Of a stretch of 64,000 nucleotides of DNA, positions 32,475 to 44,292 are shown piece by piece. The position numbers were made by a program, and so were the translations under genes. This stretch comes from Ascaphus truei (taxonomy: Eukaryota; Chordata; Amphibia; Anura; Ascaphidae). The stretch's first letter is position 1. Each line of letters opens with the position of its first letter. Location of the stretch: assembly GCA_036426205.1 (NCBI GenBank), contig CM071568.1, positions 43,953,360-44,017,359 of the forward strand. Direction: 5' to 3'. Under the pieces are notes generated by a model, which did not search any database, was not told the DNA's origin, and saw only the letters and a program-made list of their open reading frames with translations.

Positions 32475-33737
32475 TTAAAGGAGCATTCCCCACTAGGATA
32501 AGAGTTAGGCCTTGCCCCCGCTGCCTGCTACAGCATCCGCTGTGGCGGACGCTGCGCTCACGAGAGCCCTCCCCGCAATGGCGCCGGGCCCGCTGCGAGG
32601 GGGGGCCACAGCGCTCGCGCGAGAGCTGCTCCTGCTCTCAATAGAATTGAGAGCAGGAACTCGCGTCGAGCGGCTAGGCACGCCCCCCGGCGGTTCAGCC
32701 AATGAGGGCCAACCTGCCGGGTGACGTCATGGCCGCGCCCCCGTCACTCCTCCGCCACGCCCCCCCCGGTCTCTGCTCCTGCAGTGAGCTGCAGACCGGG
32801 GAATCGCCGGAACACGCAGCCAAAAGCGCGGGCGCGCATTACAGCGCCGTGACCGGGGTCTTAGCCTTAGCTTAGGACAGCAACATTGACACAAGACATG
32901 TGGGAATTTGACTTTTTAGGTTAGGAATTTTTTTTTGCAGCATTTCACTATTTTTTGTGGCATTGTTTTGAAAGTGGCACTGAAAATACCAAGATCGCAT
33001 AACCAATGCCACCTGCACAAGTTTGGGTGAACTTTTACATTGTTTCACGGTGTGTTCACAAACTGTTGCGAAAAGCTGTCACATCCCTAATTCGCAGCCT
33101 CTAAAAAAATCTGGTAAGTATTTTCAAATATTTTTTGCAACTTTTACTGTTGCCATGGTAAACAAATGCACTGGGGTTTTTGTGTAATCGTTATCTGTCT
33201 TTTGGTGACAGGACTGTTTTCCTGTCCTCAAAGCCAGAGGTAAATGGTTGTTGCAACTTTGTTCACGATTGTAATTAGTCAAACAGATAGATATAGCACT
33301 GTAGTTGAGGTGCTTGAATGCAACAAAGCTGGAGAAGTGCAAACCCTATTCATTTTCTACACTATATAAATGAGTCAAATAGTTACTTTATAGGTGGTAA
33401 ACAGGTGGTCTCCAGAGCTGAACCGAGTTATTTTAAACTCCGGGGACACCCTGCTTCCCAAGATACCTCCAACGATGCCCTGGTACTGTCCCCTCCAGGG
33501 TGAAGAATATGGTGGTGTAAAGGTACGGTGTCATGTGGGCAATAGGAAGCGACTTAGCAGTAACTTTAAACCTGTATGAAGAACCACTGCACCTTCCGAG
33601 GTCTCAGGAAGCAAGGGATCCCCAGACCTGAAATTAACGCGGGTCCAGAGACCCCTGATTCTCTCCTTGGGTGATTTCATTGGGATTACATCTTTCTCAA
33701 TTGCACTGATAACCACTAAGTGTGATTGCGCCTTTAA
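32475..33737. mobile_element. possible T2/Kolobok-like element (TTAA-flanked)
   Basis: TTAAAGGAGCATT (32475) and the reverse complement of the right edge, TTAAAGGCGCAAT (ending 33737), resemble the TTAAAGG termini of amphibian T2-type MITEs, which duplicate TTAA. The left third is CpG-rich and the right third contains sequence related to the dispersed repeat at 19275/24428. The composite nature makes the pairing of these two ends uncertain. Confidence 0.32.
32630..32658. repeat. 13-bp perfect hairpin
   Basis: TCCTGCTCTCAAT (32630-32642) and its complement (32646-32658) are separated by AGA, within CpG-rich DNA. Confidence 0.75.
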
Positions 33738-34054
33738 TATCTTGATACATTGACAATAACATGTTCAGAATGTCCTCTTTAGCCTTCGTTTTAAAACAAA
33801 ATGTAGCCTGACATGTAGAACTTTTTGGTTTAACAATGCATTGCAACCCTCTCCCGGAAGTAATTTAACTAGAACTATTATGAATTGCGCAGCAATCCAA
33901 CCTCCAAGAACATAAGACAGGATTATTTATCTCTCGCCCTGAATCATCCTTGTACTCAGCAAAGTTCTGATGTTCACATAACTACTGGTGTCAACGCTAG
34001 AATCCAAAACATCAATAATGCTGACAAGGAGTTCTGCCTTATCCCTCAGTGGTG

Positions 34055-34840
34055 AATTACTAGTTCAAGAGGCAAAAGTCTAACGTCTTGGTCAGACCTT
34101 CATTCGGCTTCTTCTGTAGATAAGACCAGATAGTGACGTCACACGCACCGGAGGAGACACGGAGTTCAGAGTCCCAGGTTGCAGACGGAGGAGACCCAGA
34201 GCCAGAGAGGAGGTGGTGAGAACGGCGGAGTACCCCCTAGAGTCACTATATATGTGAAAAATGCGATTTTAATTTTGGCACAGTGTAAGTGCACATTTTA
34301 TATGCCTAATACCTTTTATAAAGTCAATTCAAAGACAGATCGCGCTATGTAGTTCTGTTTCTTCCCCTGCATGTGTATCTACCATTCTGACGAGACGAGC
34401 CTGGAGGGAGTCACACAGTATTCAGCATTCACCTGGGGTGGCAGCCCAATCTGCCAACTGCTTATATGCCAAGTAACATCTTGTGAGTAGAATAACCAGT
34501 AGAGCCAAGACACTGACATCATATTGGATTTTAGTCTCAACGTCTGCACTTAAATTTGCACTGTTTTTTGTTTCCATTTTCCCCATATTTTGCTCCTCCT
34601 GGACTGTCTGAAACATACATATATACATAACATATAATACAATACCAATGTATTACTGACAGGTAGGGGTAATGGCAGACTTAACCTTTATTAACAGCAG
34701 CCATATTTACCCCTACCGTTACAAGTGTCCTTTACTACTGCTCTATTTGTTATGATGAGGGATAATGTGATGATTTGAATGCAATTAAATATTAATTAAA
34801 ATAAGTAACAGTGAAATATTGTTTTTATGTTGTTGTTTTG
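34055..34840 (-). mobile_element. Penelope-associated-type repeat with hammerhead-like core, interrupted
   Basis: The left piece (ACTAGTTCAAGAGGCAAAAGTC to CATTCGGCTTCTTCT, about 34058-34114) and the right piece (TGTCCTTTACTACTG to GTTGTTGTTTTGA, about 34727-34842) match the continuous copy at 53505-53700. About 610 bp of foreign sequence lies between them. On the minus strand the left piece reads GAATGAAGGTCTGACCAAGAC, a CTGATGA-like start plus stem II, but the following GAAA is deleted. Confidence 0.45.
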
Positions 34841-35533
34841 ACATTTTCATTTATTTTTACCACGTGCGGGGATTTAATTGCACTCGATCTATTTGATACT
34901 CAGGGTGCTTGTAAAGTGATTGCGAGTGTTTAAACATTTTTTGGCATGTTAAATGTTTGCTGCATTTTGTTAATTACTCAATGTGGGAACCAAAAACACA
35001 AGTATAATAATCAAGTCTAAGATGTAACCATCCCTGATTTACTGCCCAACCCACAAAAATGGGATAAAATCACAAATGGACCAATTTACTAAGTGCAGAG
35101 CTGAGCTGAAGACAATACGTCTTTGTGAGTATTTCGGAAGCACAGAAATGTGCTCGTCCAGCCCATACACCTGCTTGCCCTAAAAACAAGTAAAGAAATC
35201 TAAACCGTCTGGTGCAAATACCAACATCAAAGTTATTGACTCTGAAAAAATGTTGTGGTTTCTGGAAGAAAATCTTTAATTAGAAGCCAGAACGGTTTGC
35301 AAAAAAAAAGTGAAGCAGTCAAACACAGCCCGCTGTTTCTGTGCAGTTGTCTTTCATTGTAACTACATTGGGTCATTGTGTAATATGCAGGGTTTCAATA
35401 TAATGTTTCCTTTCTTTTGGTTCTGCGAATATGAATACAAACTTTGGGTGACCCGTCAGAACCTGGTTCAAGTTCCTTATAAATTCAGTGACAACATCTG
35501 CTAAAGTATTAAACTGTACTATGTACAGTAGAA

Positions 35534-35576
35534 AGCTCTTGAAAAAGTCTCCATTGTGAAGCCGAAACGTTGAGCT
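35534..35576 (+). ncRNA. degenerate hammerhead-ribozyme-like motif
   Basis: Stem I pairs AGCTC (35534-35538) with GAGCT (35572-35576). GAAAC sits at 35564-35568 followed by GTT. The segment expected to read CTGATGAAG is CTTGAAAAAG, and stem II (TCTCCATTGTGAAGCC) is weakened. Core substitutions make catalysis unlikely. TTTATTGTACC follows downstream. Confidence 0.4.
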
Positions 35577-35986
35577 AGTACAGACACATTTATTGTACCA
35601 TTTGGTGTCCCGGCTTTTTTTTACCTCTCTCTAGCTCAGCGGTGTGTCCAATATGTTCGCCACCTGCCACATGTTGCACATAGGACACTGCATTGTGGCA
35701 AATGCATTAAAACCTAACTCATGAGAAATAATCATCCTTCCAATTCGTCGACGTGGCAGTGGCACAAGAGCAACGTGGTAGGCACAGGGGCAAGACTATT
35801 GCGACTGACACAAGTTGCGACACGATCAGTCATTGTTAGCAGCTACGAGCAACGAGTCGTGTCGCCGCACTTGTGCCTGCGATTATTACATCATCACACA
35901 GTTTCAAGGGACCTCAGAAGCCAGAAGGTATTTATTTTTCTAACTACTTATCTTCTTCAGTTCATACAAATGTAGCATGGTATGGT

Positions 35987-36600
35987 TGTAGTGCTGGGTG
36001 GCTCACCTGTGGTCTTCCAGGAGGCCTGAGTCTCTGAAGATGGTAGTGGGAGCAGCAACAGACAGGCTTTTGGGTTCGTTCCGTACAGCGCCTCCATCCT
36101 GCAGGGATCTGCCAGAGCCAGGGAATAGTCCCTACCGGAACCCCTTCCAGTAATTCACACGCAGGCAAGGAACAGTTCACCATTTATTGGCAGGCCAGAC
36201 CTGATCCTTCCTTCTCTTGCAAGAGAGGTACTTTACACACACACACCGCAGACATGGAACACTTCCCTCGCATGGTCGTTCTCCCTGACTAGGCCCCCCA
36301 AGGGCTTGAGGCCCCTGAGGCTAGTTGCACCCCCCTTACACCTTGATGGGACACCGCCCAACTCACTAAGGAGCAAGCTACACTCTTCTAAATTTGGGTA
36401 GGAAGCATCTTTTATACCTGGGAGGGGTTAGTAACCCTGCCCCCAAACTGGGCAGGTTTAGATGATTGACAGGCATCACACCATACTTCATGTGATCCAT
36501 TTAACCCCCCCTCCCACCCCCCATGCATGATACTCCCAACTGCCATTAGACCTGCACCTGGATATGGCAACAAATTAACCAGCTGCACAAGGGACTCACA
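35987..36600 (-). mobile_element. LTR-like repeat, minus orientation, relative of 29116-29800
   Basis: Read on the minus strand it has a TATA box (CCAGGTATAAAAG, complement of 36408-36420), then a polyadenylation signal (complement of CATTTATTGGC at about 36181-36191). The CAGCGCCTCCATCC block is at 36085. The GGTGTGATGCCTGTCA segment matches 29329-29344. The edges TGTAG (35987) and ACTCACA (36600) give TG...CA. No target duplication is seen. Confidence 0.55.
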
Positions 36601-36607
36601 TGCTGGC

Positions 36608-37223
36608 TTTAACAGAGACTTATTACTGTTTGAGAAAAACTGCCTTTAAATCCAGCAGTGTGCTGGTTAATTGCACACAGGCAATCAACCAGGCTCCACC
36701 TGGCTGATTAGGACTTTTAGAAAAAGCCTTAGCTGAGAAACAGGAGAGAGATTCCTTAGCTCACAATGGAGCTGCCATAAGAAAAAGGAGGGCTGTGTTC
36801 TGAGAGCAAGACGCAAGGGGACCAGACCTCTCTGCCAGAACCCTCAAGCAGACAGCTACCTGGACACCACTGACCGAAGGGCCACCTGCATTACGGTACC
36901 GCTGAGACTTTGGGGTGATAAGTTGGTAAGGGTTTCCCCCCCCCCCAGCCTTGCAGAGAGGGACTGGGGAAGTAAGTTAGCCCTTACACAGGGATAGGTG
37001 TTTGTTGCTTTATGTATATTTTTGTTTGCTGTGTTATTTAAAGGAACAGGCAATAAAGCCTTATATTAATTTCACCCTAAAAACGGTCTCCATTTTGCAT
37101 ACCTCTGCACACACCTCTTACACTGGCGCATGTGAGAGGGATTTAACCCTAACACTGCCTGCACCTTACCAGGACTTACATGCCAGGGCCAGGAAACACA
37201 TAGCCAGGGCGCACTAGGCTACA
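36608..37223 (+). mobile_element. LTR-like repeat, left half of an inverted pair
   Basis: The segment CCAGCAGTGTGCTGGTTAAT plus TGCA and CACCTGGCTGATTAG (36650-36715) reappears inverted in 37302-38036, as does GGGGACCAGACCTCT (36818). A polyadenylation signal GCAATAAAGCC lies near 37051-37061. It ends AGGCTACA (37223). No target duplication was recognised. Confidence 0.55.
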
Positions 37224-37301
37224 CAAAGATAGTAATTATTTACTCTGCAGTGTTAAAGAATATACCTTTAATATTATTTAATATAGTTACGTATAATATA
37301 A

Positions 37302-38036
37302 TGTGGCGAATATGGAAAGACGACAACTACAAGTGTGGCGAGCTTTGAATTCCTATTGGACACTGCTGCTCTAATTGGTATGGAAATCCTTTTAGGAAAT
37401 GTGGGAGGGGACTTGTAAGAGACATGTGCAGAGATACGCAATGGAGACAGTTTAAAGTGAAACTAAAATTAGGCTTTATTGCGCCTGTCCCTTTAACACA
37501 GCAAAAGTATTCAAAATAAGCAAAAGAAAACCTACTCCACTTTGGAGAATATCTACATATGTAGTCCAGCCCTCTCTAACTGGGTGGTTAGCTAAGCTAA
37601 TTACCAGCCCCAAATATATATACATTTATGCAGATATATAATAGTCCCAAAAGAAAGTCTTATCTGTCTCTTGTAGCTGTAGGGGAAGCTGCTCTGCTCT
37701 CCTGGGTCAGCACCTTTGTGTGCTAAGGCAATGTCTGTCCAGGTTTAGAGGTCTGGTCCCCTTGTTTTGCTATCAGCATACAGTTCAGTCCTTCTGCAGC
37801 TCAAGACATCTGTTCCTCTGGTCAGTCCAGTGAGGACTAAGGAAGAATCTGTCTGTCCTTCCTTGGTTCAGTCCCCAATTATGAGACGAAGGAATCCTCC
37901 CTTCCTGTCTCAGATCAGGCTATTTCTGAGAGAGCTCTAATCAGCCAGGTGGATTTGGTTAATTTCTGGTATGCAATTAACCAGCACACTGCTGGATTAG
38001 AGGCAAGTTTGTTAACAGGGATAAGTCCCTGTTACA
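37302..38036 (-). mobile_element. LTR-like repeat, right half of an inverted pair
   Basis: On the minus strand it starts TGTAACAGGGACTTATC, carries the GTGCTGGTTAATTGCAT and CACCTGGCTGATTAG blocks, then GGGGACCAGACCTCT and GCAATAAAGCCT (complement of 37471-37482), and ends CGCCACA (37302). Only 78 bp separates it from its inverted partner at 36608-37223. Confidence 0.55.
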
Positions 38037-38780
38037 GGACTCATTTAAATATAGTTTGCATATCCATTAGCATATCTCCCAGCCGGGTACCTCAGATGTG
38101 TTCCTTTTTGAACATAGGTACAGGTATGTCTCCCTAATTTATTTAGAGGGACTTTTGAGGGTCTCTCTCTGTCTCTCTCTTACGTGGTGGAGTAGATTTT
38201 TGGGGGGTTTAAGTGCAGTTACCACTAATATTGCCTATTTTTAAAGTTCTCCATGTGATGCCCATTAAAAGCAGATTATCCAACCTTATTTTTATGTATT
38301 TATTTCCTACTTTGTTTTTTATTTGAAAAGGCTGTTTATTCTCACTTTCTCAATGCAACCAGGCAACACAGAGCTATTTTCCATACCGACATACTGTAAA
38401 GGGATATTATCACAAGAAAAGGTTTGATCCTAATCTTCTCAGAAAAGGTTCTCAGCAGCTACACTAGTTTAGGTTTTGGGCTCCAAATGTTTTGAATAGA
38501 AAAATCATCAATCAGGGGAAACACTAGAGGTGAAAACAGACTTCCTACTATGCAGTATTGTACAGAAAGCTTTAGCAAATACCAAATAAACCTGCTGTGG
38601 GTGATCTGACCCTCTAGAGAAGTAGTCTCACGGAATATCATCACACTTTACATACTGAGCACTGGCTGCCTGCTTCCCCCATGTGTTTACTAACCCACAA
38701 TAGAAAAGGGTATGTGTACAGTGATTATTACAAAGGCTCATATTTCATTAAATCATTTGTTTGAAGTCAGTCACTTCTTA

Positions 38781-39522
38781 GACCGCGCTTATAGTGCCGG
38801 CGACAGCGACGCAACGTCACGTTAAAACAAATGAATTTACTTAGGACCTGCATACTGGTCATGCCGTGAAGTGGCTGCAGGCATATAACCTTTTGGCTAA
38901 AGGGTTTAACTAAATGACCCTTTCTCATGAGCAGATATGCACTGAAGTATTGCACTAAATGTTGTCATTTTGTATGTTGCGCTGGCCTTTCTGTTTTTGT
39001 TTGTATATCTTGCCACGCTCTGCTGTATATATGATGTGAGGGTGGGTGTTGGGGTTCTGGCGCTTGATAAGTTATGCGGCTGTTGTTGCTTGGAGGTGTG
39101 GCTCCTCCTCCCCATGGTTTAAAGCTCGCCCCGCTGCACTTTCCAATTAGCAGTTTTTATCATGACCCTGTGATTCACAGACCCAGTATGGTCTTTCTCC
39201 CTCCAGCAGAAAAGACAGGTACATGAGAATTGTGCCAGGTAGTGTTAGGACCTGCACACTGGTCATGCCGTGACGTGGCTGCAGGCTTATAACCTTTTGG
39301 CCAAAGGGTTTAACTAAACGACCCTTTTTTACGAGCAGATAAGCACTGAGGTATTGCACTAAATGTTGTGTCATTTTGTATGATGCGCTGGTCTTTCTGT
39401 TTTTGTTTTTAATGCATTGACTCCATCTCATACGCGTGTAGTAAGCACGACGCGACGCGTGACGGTGCGATCGCTGTAAGTAATTTCAATTTGATTTTTC
39501 CAGCGACTCTATAAGCGCGGCC
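38781..39522. mobile_element. Harbinger-like MITE interrupted by a second element
   Basis: The ends GACCGCGCTTATAG (38781) and CTATAAGCGCGGCC (39522) are inverted repeats with one mismatch, flanked by TTA and TGA, consistent with an altered 3-bp TWA duplication. The remaining body is CpG-rich, with GACGCGACGCGTGACGG near 39448. Removing 38842-39411 leaves a MITE of about 170 bp resembling 13327-13480. Confidence 0.6.
38842..39411. mobile_element. 570-bp element bounded by ~160-bp direct repeats
   Basis: TAGGACCTGCATACTGGTCA opens a repeat (38842 to about 39002) that recurs at 39246-39409 with about 90% identity by eye. The 243 bp between contains TTTAAAGC (39118) and no coding frame. The flanks ATGAATTTACT (38831-38841) and ATGCATTGACT (39412-39422) agree at 9 of 11 positions and match the MITE consensus, so they look like a target duplication. 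The plan fits a terminal-repeat miniature retroelement or a dimeric SINE-like element. An 11-bp duplication fits the second better. Confidence 0.6.
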
Positions 39523-39524
39523 TG

Positions 39525-41640
39525 AGACGTAATCTAAAGCGAAGTTTCCATGAATTTTAGTGCTTGCTTACTCGAAAGAATTCCAGCCATTGCATTATAG
39601 CCTGCTGCTGCTCACATAGAAAGAGATTCGGAAAATGGACTTGTACAAAAGAAGTCTGATTGTATGGTATATTTATTATTTTACAATGCCAAACATTTAG
39701 CATGCAGGAATGATCTGAAAACAGCGATTACGTCTTCAGAAAATGAGGGAAATGCCCAAATTAAGTGAAATACTGTTTATTCTAAAAACACACAAGAGTA
39801 AACATGGCAGAACAAAAATCCATCAGTATAATATAATGAGCTGTCTCGCAAGCTTGTAGAACACGTTTTTAGATACGTCTTTATATTTCTATCTTGTGTC
39901 AGAGCTCTGAGGATTTACAACAGAGTTGTCTGGAAGGTATATATTTATCTCAGTTTAGGGGTTTTGAGGTTACAATTACGTGCTATAAATGGCTTTAAGC
40001 AATACATAAGAGTCATCATTATCCATCATGTTCGAGTTACTGGAGCAAGCTTCAGGTTACTTCTATTAATTCTGAAAGTATTTTGCTTAAAGGATTTCAA
40101 TTAAGAAGTTTTTCGTTTCTTTTTCATCCTTTCTTCTCCCCCCCCCCCCCTCCCCCCCCCCCCCCCCCCCCCTCCTGTTAAACCAGCGGTTCACAGTAGT
40201 ACATACATTATGACTGCTTACTTTTTCCTTTTTATTTCTATTCCACTCCTTTTCCGTGGAAATGGTTCTGGTTTATCAGTCTAACGCCTTCTTTCCCATA
40301 GCAAAAACAGCTTTGTCCCATTGTATAACAGAATAATGGCTTTCTGAATGCAAGCATGGGGCTACTGCTTTTTTTTTAACCACTCCAAAGTAATTTTGAA
40401 ACAAACCACTTTTACAAACATAATTTCTTTTTGGGGTTTTTTCCAGTCTCTCTTTGGAAACCATAACTGCAAAACCATTAGCTTCCTTGAAGAGGAACTG
40501 GCAGCCATTTTATGCATTACTGAAAAAACATGGTGTATTTGAGTACAGTACAAGTAGCTTTATTAGTCTAAGAGAAGTCTTGATTTGTTGTAGGTTGTGA
40601 CACCAAATGACTGAACTATAGAAAAGTATCCCTCATTTATACACCCAGTAAAAAGCCTCCCCAAAATAATATAACCTTTAGTAGTAATAATTAATGTTAT
40701 CTTTTATTTGGGGGTGGGAGGGGCTTTTTCAATGGGCATAAAATAGTAATAGTTGTCTCTAGTTCAGTCATTTGTAAATATATACCCCTTATTGCACCCC
40801 TCCATTACATATTTAAATTGAGAAATCTGAGCAAGATCAATAAAGTTGAGTAGAGGTCTATAAGGTTGTTACACCAACATGAGACTTGCTAATAGATGAA
40901 ATTATAGTGTTCAGAGCTAAACCTTTTGAGATTTCACAGGACTCTTCTTCATGGCTACTGTGGTATAGTAACTATAGTGGTGGCTATCAAGCTGCTCACC
41001 ATTTCATCTATGTAGAACTATTATGGTGGTTGGGTTAAAAAGTATCTCAACTTACTTCAAATCTGAATGACATGAGAAAATAAAAGAACAATATGGCACG
41101 GAAAAAAAAGAAGTGCCAGTCCCTGTATACAGCCTAGATTTTCTTGTTTTTGTTTTAAAGGTGCACCAATGTGTTTGAGCCCTTTGCTGAGTTCCTCTTT
41201 CAGGGGAAATATGCCCAACTGTTGCCGAGTTGCTTTCTGTGACATGGAATTAATTGCAGCTGTGCTGATATATTCTTGAACAGTCGTTCCATAATTCCTA
41301 TTTTTCGATGAATTTTACACCACATTCAAAATGTTCCTTTAATCAAGATACTGATCATACCCCATTTTAAATGAGATACGTGCGGACATTTGTGAAATGT
41401 AGCAGTTCTGTATCTGTGAAAAAAAGTCCAAAAAAGTACATATCCCGAATTAGTGGACACAAATAGGTGCTTATTTCATTTTTTGTGTGTAACAGATCGC
41501 ACAGCAGTAGAGCTCCAAGTTACCAAGGTGAGTTACCACTACTTTAAAAATATATATAATCGCAGCCAGTTGTTGAAGCAACAAGGGAATTACTCAAATA
41601 TTTGTATTCGTTAAGGATTGGGGGAAAGCTATTTGTACAC
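39525..41640. other. no recognised features apart from a poly-C tract
   Basis: AT-rich sequence with short chance frames. The CCACTCCAAAG and poly-A/T runs do not define any element that I can delimit. Confidence 0.4.
40138..40175. repeat. poly-C tract
   Basis: Two C runs of 13 and 21 bases are separated by a single T and followed by TCC. The G-rich complement could form quadruplex. Confidence 0.9.
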
Positions 41641-41649
41641 GAGAAAGAT

Positions 41650-41795
41650 GTATACTAGGAGTGGCCAACTCAGTCCTCAAGGGCCACCAACAGGTCAGGT
41701 TTTAAGGATATCTCGGCTTCAGCACAGGTGGCTCAATCAGTGGCTCAGTCTTCGAGCCACCTGTGCTGAAGCAGAGATATCCTCATCATCCAGCC
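41650..41795. mobile_element. palindromic hAT MITE, right end lost
   Basis: GGAGTGGCCAACTCAGTCCT through GGCTCAATCAGTGGCTCAG and the inverted AGCCACCTGTGCTGAAGCAG matches the intact copy at 60853-61038. The right terminus after TATCCTCATCATCC is unrelated. No target duplication. Confidence 0.65.
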
Positions 41796-41928
41796 ACCAC
41801 TATAAGAGACCTTCCTATGTAAGTTCAGTAGGAGACGGGCAGAGAGGGTAACATATACAATGGAGAATGGGATACAAGCTTCCTAAAATAAATGTAAAAA
41901 AAATGAAATCAAAAGTGGAACTATAAGC

Positions 41929-42176
41929 CTGTAAATCGAAAAAGAGTGCGAGCCTGGGCTCGTTAATCCAAAAAATTGTGCTACTCTCTAATCGTAAACA
42001 AAAAAATAAATAGTGTTACTCTGGGATCATAAATCAAAAGAAAGTGGTTCTCTGGGATCGTAAATAAATAAAAGCAGTGTTATTCTGGGTTCATAAATAA
42101 AAGAAGTGTTACACTAGGATTGTAAATCAAAAAGTAGTGTTACTCTAGCACAGTAAATAAAAAAGTAGTGGGACTT
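41929..42176. repeat. degenerate tandem repeat, ~35-40-bp units
   Basis: About seven units of the form GTGTTACTCTGGGATCGTAA followed by ATCAAAAAA repeat with irregular length. Strand composition is stable, so it is a tandem array rather than a dispersed element. Confidence 0.7.
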
Positions 42177-42346
42177 TATGTGTACTACCTAGTACCACCG
42201 CACTTCAATCACGTATTGCAAATGCCTTTTTCATTACTTATTAACAATCCAGACTATAGTTCTTTACACGTTTACACTTTCACAATTTGCTGTAAATAAG
42301 AATCAGTCTTATCAGTTGTTAGGGCGTTGGTATTGTGCAAAGTATC

Positions 42347-42800
42347 CTAAAAGCGGCAATACGTCCTCTCTTATTTGAATATGTAAAGCATGTGGCAATG
42401 TATCATTCTGCATCGTTACCTGAGCTGGCAATCATTTGGTGCTCCTGTTATAAATTTGTAAAATACCTTATGGTGTTTAACATAATGGCTACTGCAGTCA
42501 GTGAGTGTAACTCATCAGCTACTTATATTACTAAGATAATATTATCTATTGTTACACTTTACAGCTCAAACTGCTGGGAACATTTGCAACAAATGATCAC
42601 AAACAGGAAAGTGTTGCAAATATCTTGTGCTTGGGAGGTGGACTAAACCCTGCTATAGAAATCAAAGAATGCTTTAAAACTCATTAAAATGGCACGAAGA
42701 GTGGAATAATAATTTAAAAAATGCAGTATTATCTAATATGACAGAATTGATTTATAAAAATAAACCCATATACAATTTCACATGTTTTGCGGCTGGCCCA
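42347..42800. mobile_element. TTAA-type MITE, decayed copy
   Basis: TAAAAGCGGCAATACG at the left and TTTTGCGGCT near 42784-42793 at the right correspond to TTAAAGCAGCAATAC and TTTTGCTGCTTTAA of the copy at 51273-51822. Interior blocks also match (GAGCTGGCAATCATTTGGTG at 42421, CCTGTTATAAAT). Confidence 0.55.
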
Positions 42801-43112
42801 CATATTCTCCATGATCTCTGATCTCTGATGATGGTACTGCTTGGAACCAGACAAAGAGCCCTTACTTTTCTTTTGGAAACTTTATTTATAAATTGTTATA
42901 TTGTATCAAAAGTTTTGCAAGTATTTTACATATGGTTTACACTAGTTTCATGATTTGATCATCAGGAGAAAAATTGAAAATACCATGAACCCAGGGTACC
43001 TCTAAATAGTACAATATATATTTTCCAGGACCTACATATCCCTAGAATTCAGAAAGAAAACAGTGCAACAATCTCATAGTATAGTATATATTATCAAATG
43101 ATTGTTCAATAA

Positions 43113-43189
43113 ATGCCAATAAAGTACAAGGATTGCACTATATAAATCCTTTATATTTATATAGTGCAATCCTTGTACTTTATTGGCAT
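43113..43189. repeat. 32-bp-arm perfect hairpin
   Basis: ATGCCAATAAAGTACAAGGA and onward (43113-43144) is exactly complementary to 43158-43189, with a 13-nt loop. Just after it CTGATAGAGCCCC (43199) and GGCCAAACAAAACG (43221) give a weak resemblance to the hammerhead-like motifs elsewhere. Confidence 0.8.
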
Positions 43190-44149
43190 ACCAGACGCAC
43201 TGATAGAGCCCCACGAGTTTGCGGCCAAACAAAACGTTTTGACAGTCTGTTGGTGGGTCGCGGTAACAAGCGACCAAGCCGTGACGTCATCAGCGGCCGC
43301 CAGAGTTCGGCGTGTGTGATTGGCGTTTACTGTCAGTGCGGATGGGTTCCTGCACCAGCACTCAAGATACAGGAGGCACAGTCGGACGCGGACCAAGACC
43401 AGGCGATTTCCAGCGGTCAGCTGTATACTGAAAGGTGTTCCAGGACTTCCTATCCAGCCGGAACCTGTGGGATCGGTCTAGCCATGTGGGAACCAGCGGT
43501 CACTTCCAGTGTGGTAACATGTCCATAACATGTCATGCCCTTAAATTTCACCATTGATGTACGTGTAACACTTACCTATTGAACACTCATTTGACAATGT
43601 ATATTACACTATGAGATTTTTGCGCTGTTTTCTGTACTAGCCCAAGAGGATGTTGAGCCATCCTCTGTAACCAGCTGCAGTATCTCTCATTTGGTCACAA
43701 CACAGATTTATTATTACTTTCTGTTTCCTCGCTAATTTGTATTATACACTTATATATCCCTTTTTTTATGCATCACCATCACGGTTTAAATATTGTATTA
43801 CATTTTTATATGTTGATCCTACTGGATAAAATTAATTGATTAATAATCACTAAGGAGACAGTATCTGGTGCGCGGTATATATATTTTTTTGTTCTCATGT
43901 CACAAGAATGCCTCATGATATATAATTTCTTTTAAATAAAAGCACCAATTAAAACCAGTACAGCTGTACCAGAATCAGTTGCTTACACAGTTAAATGTAT
44001 TTGTTATTTATTTATTTCAAACTGTTTTTAACGCTACTCACCAAGAAAACTCAGTACTAGAGCACGTGTAGGAACTTAGGGAAGATACCCATTCCAGACC
44101 TGCAACCAGGACCTACAGAAAACATACTGTATACAGTTTGGTATGTCTA

Positions 44150-44292
44150 CACATTGACTGTATAACCCTGTTCATTTAATGTAATCATGTATTTGTCATC
44201 ATAACTCTGTGCCCAGGACATACTTGAAAACGAAAGGTAACTCTCAATGTATTACTTCCTGGTAAAACATTTTTTATAAATAAATAATAAAT
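44150..44292 (+). mobile_element. LINE/SINE 3'-end fragment
   Basis: GAAAGGTAACTCTCAATGTA, then TTACTTCCTGGTAAAACATT and a TATAAATAAATAATAAA tail, has the form of an L2-type 3' end shared by LINEs and their partner SINEs. No body is recognised upstream. Confidence 0.4.
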
